DNA from: Planctomycetia bacterium
GTDB taxonomy: Bacteria; Planctomycetota; Planctomycetia; Pirellulales; UBA1268
Direction: 5' to 3'
Assembly: GCA_026401035.1 (NCBI GenBank)
Contig: JAPLNR010000046.1
Span: forward strand, 16,211-80,210
Length of the DNA: 64,000 bases
Shown: in pieces, positions 45,001 to 57,000 of the stretch
Layout of the letters: each line of letters begins with the position of its first letter
Numbering within the stretch: the stretch's first letter is position 1
Made by a program: the position numbers and the translations under genes
The notes under the pieces: generated by a model
What the model was told of the DNA's origin: nothing
Database searches by the model: none
What the model saw: the letters and a program-made list of their open reading frames with translations, nothing else

Positions 45001-48000
45001 CACGAGAACAATGCCTACGCGACGATCAATCCGGGAGCCCGCGTGGTGGCCACCGGCGGCGTGACCGTGAATGCCGTCTCGGCGGAGTCTCCAACCGGCA
45101 TGGCAAGTGCCGGAATTGATTCCGACGAGACAGGCGGCAACAGCCGCAAATTGGCGATCTCCGTCGGGATCCATGTCGGAATCTACTCGAACCACGCCAT
45201 CGCGACCGTCGGCTCCGGCGCGCAGATCGTCTCAGGGGGCGCGGTCGCGGTGCTCGGAACGGCCGCCGTTCCCTTCGATGCTAAGTGGCTACAGCTGAAG
45301 AGCGTCTCCGACATCACCGACAAGCTCAATACGAACCTTGGCATCCAAAACGGTTTCTTCCAGTCGTGGGTCAGAAGCTACGCCCAGGGCACCAAGACCG
45401 CGATTGCAGGGTCCATCGACTACTTCGGGCTCGACAGTGTCGGATCAGCGCTCGTGCAGGCGGACGCCCGGATCAACGAGTTCGCCTTCGATTCGCAGTC
45501 GGCCGTGGATGCGTCCGCCGACACGATCGATCTCGGCGGTTCGCACTTCTTTCAGGAAGGCGATCAGATCGTCTACGACGCCATCGGCGGTGGCCCGATC
45601 GGCGGACTCGTGGCCGGCCATGTCTACAAGGTTCACCTCGTTCCCGGGAATTCCCGAAAAATCCGACTGCAGGATCTCCTGGGCAACCTGATCCAGCTCG
45701 CGCCGGGCGCCTCGACTTCCCGTCATGCGTTGCGGCTCGCGACGCCGACGGCCGGACAGTCGGTCGTGATCCGCGGGAAGGCCGACGGTCAGGTGGCCCA
45801 CCTAGCCGGAAACTATGCCCTCACGTTCTTTGGCACGAACAAGGGCCTCACAGGCGTGGGGGCCGCCTATGCGCACGCGGTCTTCGACACCACGCTCACC
45901 TCCGAGGTCGCCGCCGGGGCGAGGATCCACGGCGATACCGTGTTCATCCGCGCCGACAACAACTTCCAGAACCTGAGCTACGCGGGATCATCGGGCAAGG
46001 GGGAGGGGTTTGGCTTCAGCGGCTCGGGCTCGGTGGTGGACATCACGAATGTCACGAAGGCCCACGTCGCCGACGGAGCCGTGATCACGACCGGGTCGGG
46101 CGTCATCAGCGTGGTGCGGGAATTCCACAGCGTCTTCGGCGACAACAACCTCGGACTCGTCAACGGCACGACGACCGGTTTGTTCGGCGATCCCGGCAAG
46201 ATCGCCGGCTTCACGCCGGCAGACGTCGACGGCACTGCCAACACGATCAGCCTGGCGTCTGTCGACGGCCTGACGACCGGGAAGAAGGTGATCTATGCGA
46301 AGAACGGGGCGGTGGCGATCGGCGGGCTCACCAGTGGCACTGCCTATTACCTGATTGTCGACAGCGTCGCAAAGACGGTTCGTTTGGCCCGGTCGGCATC
46401 CGACGCCGCCAACGATGTCTTCATCAGCCTCGACCCGACGGTCGCCGGTGCCGGCACAGTGCACCAGTTCATCGAGCCCGATGCCCTCGATTGGAAGATC
46501 GAGCAGTATCCCAAGTCGCTCGACACGAACAACGACGGCAAGGTCGATGCGAGCGACCTCGGCATCACCACAGTCAACGACACGGCCTATGTGACAAACC
46601 GCAGCCTGTGGGTGATCGCTGAGGACAACAGCGACGTCTACAACATCGTGGGGGTGCTCTCGACGGGCAGCCAGACCACGGTGGGCATCTCAATCGTGGT
46701 GAACGCCATCGATCGGGATACGCAGGCCTACGTCGGCCAGGCGTCCGATCAGGCTGCCGGAACGGCCGCGACGACGCTGACCTCGGGCGGTCGGGTTGAA
46801 GTGAACGCGAAGAACGCCGCCAAGGATTTCGCGCTCTCGCTCGCCGGTTCGCTGGCCTCGAAGAAGGAGGTTACGTCGCCCAAGGCTGGATACGTCAAGC
46901 CCGACAGTTCCTTCATGGCGTTTTGGGATTCGGCCCGCGGCAACGACACCGTCACAAAACCCGCGCCGTTGAAGGATCAGGCGAGCAAGAGCATCGCGGG
47001 CGCGGGGGCCGTGTCGATCAACGTCGTCCATGACAACGCCCGAGCCTACATCAACAATCCGGCGATCATCGCCGCCGCGGCCCTCGCCGTCCGGGCCGAC
47101 AATCAGACGATTCTCTCGAGCAACGCCGGTGCGCTGGCGATCTCCAAGGGCAGTAAAAAGGGCAACAACACGGGCATCGCGGGGTCGATCGGCATCAACA
47201 TCGTCACCGGCACGACCCAGGCGTTCGTGGAGGGGGCGGTGGACGTGACGCTCGGCTCGCTGGACGTCCGGGCCAATCGGGGCGGATACATCGGTGCCCT
47301 GACGGCCGGCGCAGCCGGGGCGGCCGGCAAGAAGGGGGATGCTGTCACGGGACAGATCTCCGTCAATTCCATCCAGAACACCACCGATGCCCATGTGTCG
47401 AACACGAAGGCGACGGTTTCCGGCGACGTCACCGTCAAGGCGTCCGACGGCTCACTGCTCGTGGCGCTTGCCGGCGGGGCGGGCGTGGGGGGCGCGACGG
47501 GCGTCGGGTTCGCGATCGCCGTCAACGTGGTCGGCCAAGACTCCGATGCCAACAGCACCATGGCCAAGATCGACCACTCCACGCTCACGATGACCTCCGG
47601 TACGCTGACGGTTGACGCGTCCAACGGCATGGCGACGCTGGGCGCCGACACGCTGGCGTCGATCGACAAGATCGATCCGCCGCAGGAGCGGATCATCGCG
47701 CTGACGGTGTCGGTCGGCGTCGGCACAGGGAGCGGCACGGGCGCCGGCGGTGCCGGCATGCTCGCGGTCAACACGATCTTCGAGGAGGCCGACGCCCGCA
47801 TCTCCAGTTCGACGATCGTGAGGAGCGCCGGCCCGGGGATGGCGAACGTCTCGGTGAGCGCCGCCGACGAATCAGGCATCGCGGCGGTCTCCGGGGCCGT
47901 CGGCGTGGGGCTCAAGGGGACCGGGGTGGGCGTCGCCCTGGGCTACAACGACATCCATGCCGATGCCCGGTCTGTGGTCGAGAACACGACGATCGCCGTG

Positions 48001-51000
48001 AATGGCACGGTCGGCGTCGAGGCCCGGAACAAGGCCAGCATCGGCACGGCTGTCGTGGGCGTGGGGTGGGCCCAAGGGGGCACGGGGACCGCCGGCGCCG
48101 GCGCGCTGGCGATCAACGTCATCCGCAACAACACTGACGCCCACATCAGCGCGGGCGCCAGCGTGACGGCGGACGGTGCCGTGACGCTCAAGGCGACCGA
48201 CGAGGCGCGGATCGTGTCGATCGGTGGGGCGCTCGCCGTCTCCCGCGGCACCGGCGGCGGCATCGGTGCGACGATCAACTACAACCGGATCAGCGACGGC
48301 GTCACGGCCTACGTGTCGGACTCCACCGTCAAGTCGCAGGCATCGAGCATCGCCATCGAGGCGACGTCGGCGTCGCTGCTCGCCGGTGTCGGCGCCGCGG
48401 GTGGCGGCGGCAAGAGTTTCGGAGGTGCCGGCTCACTCGTGATCAATTCGGTCGCCAACACGGTCGATGCCCACGCCGACAACTCGACGCTCTCCGCGGA
48501 GACCGACGTGACCGTGCGGGCCGTCGAGGCGGCGGCCCTGGTGTCGCTGGCGCTCGCGGGCGCCGGCGCCAAGGACGGCTCGGCGATTGGCGCATCGGTG
48601 TCTTACAACTACATCGGCGGCAGCGTCGACCTCGCCGACCCCAACGTCATCTCGTTCAACGACGGCACGGTGTCCGGGACGAGCGTGCCGACCGTCCGCG
48701 CGGATGGCTCGCCGACCCGCAGCGGCGTCTCCGCCTACGTGCACAATTCGCAGGTGGATGCCCGCACGGGACGCGTGACCGTATCGGCCGGCCTTAACGA
48801 CCCCGGCATGGTCGCCGCCGACGGCCCTGCATTCACGGCGACGAAGATATTCAACCCCGCGTCGGCCGTGGAGATCGCCGGCGACAGCGTGGCATTCGTG
48901 GCTCTGCACGGACTCACGACAGGCGACGAAATCGTGTATCGCCGCGGAGCGGGTACGGCCATCGCAGAGCTGGTCGATGGGCGGGTCTACCATGCCATCG
49001 TCCTCGATTCCCGCACGATCAAGTTCGCGGCCAGCCGGGAAGATGCCGTGGCCGGCACCGCGATCCACCTGTCCACCAAGGGCACCGCGAGTGATCAGGG
49101 CGTCACGGGCGTCGACTTCACGCGGCAGAAGGCGTTCGACGCCTCGGCCGACACGGTCAACGCCAACCAGATCGCGTTTGCCACGGAACACGGGCTGACC
49201 ACCGGTCAGGAGGTCGTGTACGACAAGGGCGCTGACGCCAATGCCGCCGTCGGCGGCCTGCTCACGGGCACGGCGTACTACGTCGTCGTCGTCGATCCGA
49301 CGCACATCAGGCTCGCGGCAACGCGTGCGAATGCCGTCGCGAGCGCGCCGGTGGTAATCTCCCTGACGGCGACCGGCTCGGGAAGCGGGCACCGGGTGGC
49401 GCCCGTTGCAGCGGCAGCGCTGACATTCGCCCCGGCCGCGGTGCGGCTGACGAATGCCCACGAGAACGAGATCGCCGTCGATGCCGCCGGCCTGAACACC
49501 GGCGACGCCGTGGTCTATCGCAAGGGGGCCGACGCCAACGCCGCGATCGGCGGCCTGAACGACGGCACGACGTATTACGTCATCAAAGTCGATCCCACGC
49601 ACGTGAAGCTCGCCGGGTCGGCGGTGGATGCGCTGGCCGACGTACCGCGGGCACTGGTGCTGACGAGCAGCGGCAGCGGCGCGGGCCATGCGCTGCTGGT
49701 CAAGACGAAGAGCGTGGCGATCGCGGGCCTCGACATCGATCTGCCGAGCCAGATGGACGGGCAGATGACGAGCGTCACGGCGGCCGGCGCGGGCGGGAAG
49801 AACTGGGCCGGTGCCGGCGCCCTCGGGCTCAACTATGTGCGGGCGGACGTGACCGCCTCGATCTCGAACTCCGGCACGCCGGGCGCGCGGAGCGGCACCA
49901 TGCAGGTGACCGCGGCCGGGGCGATCGACGTCGTGGCCACCGATTCCTCGCAGGTCAACGTCGGCGTCGGTGCGATCGCCGCCTCGACCAAGGGGTCGCT
50001 CGCGATCGCCCTGTCGACCGGCGTCATCGACGTCAGCAACAGTATCACGGCGGCGATCGACGGGGCGACGGTTCGGTCGACCGCGGGCACGCTCAGCGTG
50101 AATGCGACCGAGAAGGCGCGGCTCTTCAATCTGGCGGTCGGCGGTGCGGGGTCGGGTGGGTCGAGTGGTCTCGCCTTCGGTGGCTCGATCGCGTCCAACA
50201 AGATCGCCAACACCGTCGATGCCCACGTCGCGGCGAATGCGGCCCACGTCGCCAGCCAGGTCCGGGCCGCCGGCTCGATCGCGATCAAGGCCAGCGACAC
50301 GGCCTCGATCGCCACACTGGCCGGGAACATCGTCGCCAATCCGAAAGGCACGGCGGCGGTGGGCTTGGCGTTTGCCGTCAACGACGTCGGCGACAACGTG
50401 ACGGCGGCCGTGCGCAGGTCGACCGTCCGCTCCGACAACGGCGACATCACGATCGACGCCACCTTCGCCAAGCCGACCGATCTGCCGCCGGGCCTCGACG
50501 CCCAGATCGCGGCGCTGGCAGTCAGCGGCAGCGGTGGCAAGAGCATCGCCGGGGCCGGGTCGGTCACACTGAACTGGATCCACAATTCCGTGCTGGCCAC
50601 GATCGCGGATGTTCCCGACGTGGATGCCACGCCCGGTGCGTACGAGATCCAGGCTGCCGGCGCGCTGAGCGTCACCGCGAGCGACGATTCGACGATCAAC
50701 TCGTTCGCCGGCGTCATCACGATCGCGGGCGTCGGCGCCTCGGGGGCCTCCGGTGCGCTCGGGGCGTCGGTCTCCTACAACTATCTCGGCGACGGTCCCG
50801 GAGAGACGCTCTCCGCGCCGACGAGCAACCTGACCACCGGCCAGCCGGTCGTCTACCACACGCAGGGCGGACGGCAGATCGCCGGCCTGGTGGACGGACA
50901 GACCTACTACGTGATCGTGGTCGACGCCTCGACCATCAGACTCGCCGACACCGAGGCCGACGCCCGCGCTGGGATTGCCGTGTCGCAGTCGACGCTGGGC

Positions 51001-54000
51001 AGCGGGTCGTCGCAGAGCATCACGCCACTGCTGCCCGCGCAGGCCGTCTCGTTTGATGCCGCCAACGTGAATGTCCTGGTGGGACGCGATCCCGCGACGA
51101 GCGCGGAGATCCGGCTCGACAATCAGATCGCCTTCGCCGCGGCCCACGGCCTGTCTGCGGGCCAGGAGGTGGTCTATGACCGCGGCGCCGCGGCGAACGC
51201 CGGCGTCGAGGGACTCGTCGAGGGCCACAGCTATTTCGTAATCGTCGTTGACGCCACGCACATCAAGCTGGCCGCCACCGCGGCCGATGCGGCTGCGGGC
51301 AGGGCCGTCCCCCTGGGCCTGCTGGGAACCGGAACCGGCCACCATCTCGCGCGCGTCGCCGCCGTGCCCGTCGTGCTGGCGAGGCCCGCGGCAGCGACCA
51401 ACAAGGTGCTGGCGACGATCGACAACGTGGCGGGCAACATCCGGGCCGGCACGCTCGACGTGCACTCCACCTACAACGGTCACATCAACAACATCACCGT
51501 GGCGGGGGCGGCCGCAGGGTCCTTCGCGCTGGGCGGGTCGGTCTCGATCAACACGATCCACAACCAGAGCGAGGCCTTCGTCCGCAACGTGTCGAGCCTG
51601 ACGACGACGGCGTCGGCGGCCGACAGCCTCCGCGTGAGGGCGGAAGACACATCGAAGATCTGGGCCCTGGCCGGCGGCATCGGCGTGGCGATTCCAAAGT
51701 CGGGCGGCTTCGGCCTTGCGGCCGGCGTGTCGGTGGCCATCAACGAAACCGATAACGACACCAAGGCCTACGTCCAAGACTCCAAGATCGTGGCCGCCGG
51801 CGACATGGCGGTGACGGCGGTCACCGACGCGTCGGTGTGGGCGCTGACGATCGGCGTCGCGGTCGCCGCGGGCGGCGGCGGCGGCGTGAAGCTCGGCGGC
51901 GCCGGCTCAGGCTCCTACAACTCCCTCGACGGCACGACCGAAGCGTACATCGTCGACAGCAACGCCGGCGGCAGCGGCGTCGGGATCGACGTCGGCGGCC
52001 ATCTCGCCCTGTCGGCTATCGACACGTCCGACATCGTCGCCGGCGCTGGCGCGCTCGCGATCGCCGGCACGTTTGGCGGCGGCGGCCAGGGCGTGGCCGG
52101 ATCGGTCGGCGTCTCGGTGACGGAAAACGAGATCACGACGGTCATCCACGCCTTCATCGACCACTCCACCGTCCAGGCCGTCTCCGTCAGCGTCGTGTCC
52201 GGCGAGACCGCCTCGATCAAGGCCTACACGATCGGCGGTTCGATTGCCGCCGCTGCCGGCGGCTCGGGGGTGAGCCTTGCCATCGCCGCCACCACGGCGA
52301 CTAACACGATCAGCGCTGAGGTGCTCGCCTACGTCAGTAGTTCCACCGTCACCACGACGGCAACCGGCGGCGTGGTGATGACGGCCACGCAGGGCAGCAC
52401 GATCACCGCCTACTGCGTCTCGGCGTCGATCTCTGTCTCCGTCGGCGGACAGCTGAACCTCTCGCTCAGCGGCGGCGGCGCCGCAGCCAAGAATGCCATC
52501 ACGGGCAAGACCAACGCCTTCATCCAGGACAGCGCGGTCACCAGCGGCGGCGGCGTGAAGCTCACAGCGACGAGCACCCCCACGATCGAGGCCACGGTCG
52601 CGGCCGTGGCGATCTCCGTCGCGTCCGGTGGGGCCGGATCCGGCTCCCTCGCGATTGGGGCATCGCTGGCGACCAACACGATCGGCACGCTGCACGACGA
52701 CGACACCACCACCCCGTTCGAGGTTCGCGCCTACGTCACGGATTCGAGCATCAACGCGAAGGGCGACCTCACGCAGACCGCTTCCTCGACGGCCAAGATC
52801 ACGGCCGGCGTTGGCGCGGGTTCGGCCGCGATCTCCGGCGGCGGGTTGGGCGTGGGGCTGGCCGGCGCGGGCACGTCTGCGAAGAACTTCATCGCCACGA
52901 AGGTCGAGGCCTCGATCGACGGCGTCGCTCCTTCCAAGATGGTTTCTGCGACGCGAGGGATCACGGCGGCTGACGTCATGCTGACCGCCACGGACGAGTC
53001 CCACATCACGGTCACGAACGCGGCGGCCTCCCTCGCCGCGGCCGTCGGCAGCGCTGGAGTCGCCGTGGCGATCGGCGTAGCGCTGGCCCGCAACGAGATT
53101 CGCAACGAGGTGACGGCGTTTATCAGAGATGCCCCGGGCTTCACCGACACGAACAAGGCGGACCGGGCCGGCGTGACCGCGGAAGGCGGCATCACGCTCC
53201 ACTCCGCGGAGACTGCGACGATCAAGGCAACGTCTGTGGCCGCGGCACTGTCGCTCGCCGGCGGCTCGCTCGGCGTCGCGCTCACCGGTTCGGGTGCGAA
53301 TGCCATCAACGTGATCGGCAACAGGGTCGATTCCCACGTCGTGGGCAGCTCGCTCGCGGCCGGGGGGGGCGACGTCACCGTCGAGGCGACCAGCAGTGCC
53401 ACGATCACGTCGCTCGTCGGTGCCGCGGCGGGTGCCATCAGCGGCGGGGCGGTGGCGGCCGCGGGAGCAATCGGCGTGTCGATCGCCCGAAACCTGATCG
53501 GCGTGAACGCGGCGAACGACGCCGTCGGACTTCGCAATCAGGTGTTGGCGTCGATCGACGGCTCGTCGGTCATTGCCCTTGGCAGCGTGAACGTGACCGC
53601 GACCACGACCGATGCCGTCGAGTCGACGGCGTTCGCCGGTTCGGTCGCGATCGCCGCCGGGCTCGGCGGGGCGGTGGCGGTTGCCGGCGTCGGGTCGGTG
53701 ACCATCTTCAGCACGAAGGTCGACGCGCACGCGGCCGACTCGAGCCTGACGGCCCTCACCGGCGACATTCTCGTGCAGGCCACGGGCGACAGCCAGGTGA
53801 CCAAGTCGCAGGCGGTCGGGGCGGCCGTTTCCTGCTCCGCCGGTGCGCTGGCGGTGTCGGCCTCGGAGGTGAGAAACACCATCCGCAACGACGTGCAGGC
53901 CGCGATCAGCGGCACGAAGGACAACGCGATCACGGCCGGGGCGGGCAACGTGACGGTGAAGGCCGACATGACGCGGGCGAAGGTCGGCGAGACGAACGCC

Positions 54001-57000
54001 GTCACGGCGGCCGTCTCCGGCGGCATCGCTGCCATCAGCGGCGGCGGCGTGGGCCTCTACAACACGATCGCCGACACCGTAAACGCGAAGGTGAGCGGCA
54101 GTCTGACCGTCACCGCGGGCCGCACGGTGCGGGTCGATGCCGCGGAAGACGCGAGCGTGAGCGCTGACGCCTCGGTGGTCAGCGTCGCCCATGGCCTGGG
54201 GGCGGCGATCGGCGTCGCGGTGCTGCAGAACACGATCGGCAGCACGATCACGTCGCAGGTGACCGACGCGAAGCTCGTCTCCACCGACACGTTCATCACG
54301 GCCAATTCGATCGCCTCGGTGCCGAAGACCGTGACGGTGGGCGTGTCAGCCTCGCTCGTCGGATCGGGCGGCAACGAGTCGGATGCCGTGATCGCCACGC
54401 TCGTGTCGGCGACCACCGAACGGGCGACGCTCGCATCCAGCGGCTCCGTCACCGTCCAGGCGACGTCGACCAACGCCGCATATGCGTCGGCGTATGGCGG
54501 CGCGTTCGGCGCGGTTGCGATCGGCGCCATGATCGCCGATATCAGGGTCGGCAGGGGCGACGGGGTCGACGAGGTGGTGGCGTCGCTCGGCCAGGGCACC
54601 CATGTGAGTGCGGCCACCCTGCGCATCAATGCCCGCGGCTCCGACACGCTGCTGGCCGACAGCGTCGCCGCCGGCGGCGGCGCCTTGGCGGCGACGGGGG
54701 CGGAATCGCGGCTCACGAGCGACAACAGCGTGCAGGCCACGATCGGCTCGGGTGCGGTGATCGCGCTGTCGTCGCTTCTCGACGTGACCTCAAAGTTGAC
54801 TCAGGACGCCGACGCGTCGTCCGACTCCTACTCCTTTGCGCTTGCCTCCGGCAGCGGCGCGGGCGCGAAGAACCAGTTCACCAGCCGTGCCGACATCGGC
54901 ATCGGCACGAACGCCACCGTCGATGCGGCCAGCATCTCGCTCGCCGCGAGCAACACGTTCAAGAAGGATCAGTACAAGGACCGCAGCAACCTCCGCTCGG
55001 GCTCGGCGGCCGGCGGCTCGCTCACGATTCTGGAGAGCCGCACGGACGTGGGCACGGCCGACCATCCGTTCCAGGCCACGGTGGACGTCAAGACCGGCGC
55101 CCGGCTGACGGCCTACGGTGATGGGACGTCCGCGGGCCTGTTCCGCATCGAGACGCTCACCGACGCCACGGCGGTCGACAACGTGCGGATCGAGGCCTTC
55201 GGCGGTTATGCCATCGCCGTGGGCCTCTCGCGGATCGACTCGACCGCCAACTCGGCGATCACCGTCTCGGGCGCGACCCTCGACAACAAGCAAGGCACGC
55301 TCACGCTGGCGACGCGGGCCAACTCGCAGTTGCGGCCGAGCGCCAACCTGCTCGTGGCGTCCGCCTTCGCCGGCGGAGCCGGTGCCGAGGCCAAGACGAC
55401 CGCCACCGTCACCGACACGATCAGGATCACCGACTCGACGATCAAGGGCACCGACGTCCAGTTGCAGTCGGGCCGTGACAGCAACGGCGTGGGGAATCTG
55501 CTCGGCGCCAGCTCCAACGCCGAAATCACGTCGATCAGCTTCGGCCCGTCGATCTCCGCTCCCAACGTGACGGCGGCGATCCACGAGACCCAGACGGTGT
55601 CGATCCTCGGCACGAGCACCGTCCAGGCCGCCAAGAACGTCAACCTGCTGGCGATCCCCGGCCAGGGCGGCTCCGACCGTGCGCAGACGAGCGGCCTTTG
55701 CCTCAACCTCTCACTGATCCCCTACGGCTTTCCCGTGCCCGACGGATCGACGGTCACGAGCACCAACGTCGTGACCGTGGCGCCAACGGCCTCCGTGACC
55801 GCGGGCGTGGCCAGCACGAGCGTGATGAAGATCATGCCGCTGGACCTCGACGGCGTGGCCCAGAAGGTGCCCGGATCCACGACGGAAACCGTGCGGTCAC
55901 GGCTGGGCAGCGAACTCACCGACGCGGAGAAGACGCTGCTCTCGCTGCCCATCGAGCTGCGGTACGTGTACGCCCCGATCGATCTCACGCATATCACGCT
56001 CCCGGTCTCCACGGGCACGCTCGTGAAGGTGATCGCCGGGGCGAATCAGGGCGGCGTGAGCGGTGCCTACTACCGCTACGTGCCCGCCGTCTCGGCTGAT
56101 CTCGCCCTCGAACGCGAGGATTACTGGGTCACGAGCCGCTGGCATCTCCTCACCGAGGCCGAGACGGCCGCGGCCGCCGCGTCCGGCGAACTCAACGGCG
56201 CCATCCCCAGCGACAGGGGGCAGCAGGCCCAGGCCAGCCTGACGGACAGGTTCTTTTGCATCAAGCCGCTGGAGGTCGATGCCCCGACGCTGACGATCCG
56301 AAACCTCGGTTCGCTGCTCTCCGACCAGCGCGACACGCTGCTCGCCTGGATCGCCAGCCATCAGGGCAATGCCGAGGCGGTGGCCCGCTACCAGGTGCAG
56401 TTGACGCAGGTCGAGGATGCGCTGCGGGCCTACGGCCTGTTGACGACCGAGACGAACTCGACCACGGGCAAACCGGTCACCGTCGTCAAGCGGGAACTGG
56501 ATGCGATGTTCCTCCAGACGCCGAACCTGGAGGTGTCACCGGGGTCCGTGTTCATCGAGGCCGACGCCGCGCGGCAGGGGGCCCTGCCCCTCAATCGACT
56601 GCGCGCCTCTCCCAACGCCTCGATCGAGATCGCGAACCAGACGCCCTTTAACCTGATCGTCGGCAACGCGATCATCAGCGATGCCACGAAGGTCATGATC
56701 GTGGACGGCCAATACGTCGCACTGACGCCCGGCCGGGTCTACTTCAACAACGCGCCGCTGACCACCGTCGGGGCCGTCTTCGACAAGACGGTCAGCATCA
56801 CGCAGGATGCCTTCCCCATCGGCCGCTACACGGGCCTGCAGAACGTCGCCCAGGTGTTGACCACGCCCGACATCTACATCTCCGGCAGGGTCTACAACGA
56901 GACCGGAGCCGTGAGCGTCGTCAATGCCGACGGCAGCATCAACGTGTCGGGGGAGATCCGCGGCGCGCAGGTGAACGTGCAGTCGGCCAAGGACTTCAAC

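Larger units (their letters stand above)
46990..54280 (+). repeat. About 30 beta-helix-like repeat units in the giant gene
   Basis: Units recur about every 160-200 bp around the core G-x-x-x-S/A-x-N-x-I-x-N-x-x-x-A-x-I/V followed by a V-x-A-x-G-x-V-x-V-x-A strand pair. Examples are AGAGAVSINVVHDNARAYI (about 46996), GALAINVIRNNTDAHI (about 48106), SLVINSVANTVDAHA (about 48430) and ANAINVIGNRVDSHV (about 53293). The pattern resembles repeats of filamentous-hemagglutinin and LktA-type adhesins. Confidence 0.75.

Noticed and set aside
45285..46622. Plus-strand open frame of 445 codons overlapping the giant gene in another frame
   Set aside because: It is Arg/His-rich with no domain; the giant frame across it contains VVY modules and a dockerin loop.
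48433..51777. Very long minus-strand open frame (over 1,100 codons) opposite the giant gene
   Set aside because: It is a mirror of GC-rich codons: its translation is Arg/Asp/Val/Gly-rich with no domain, while the plus strand carries coherent repeats over the whole interval.
51907..54192. Minus-strand open frame of about 760 codons
   Set aside because: Same codon-bias shadow of the giant gene; no start signal and no recognisable domain.
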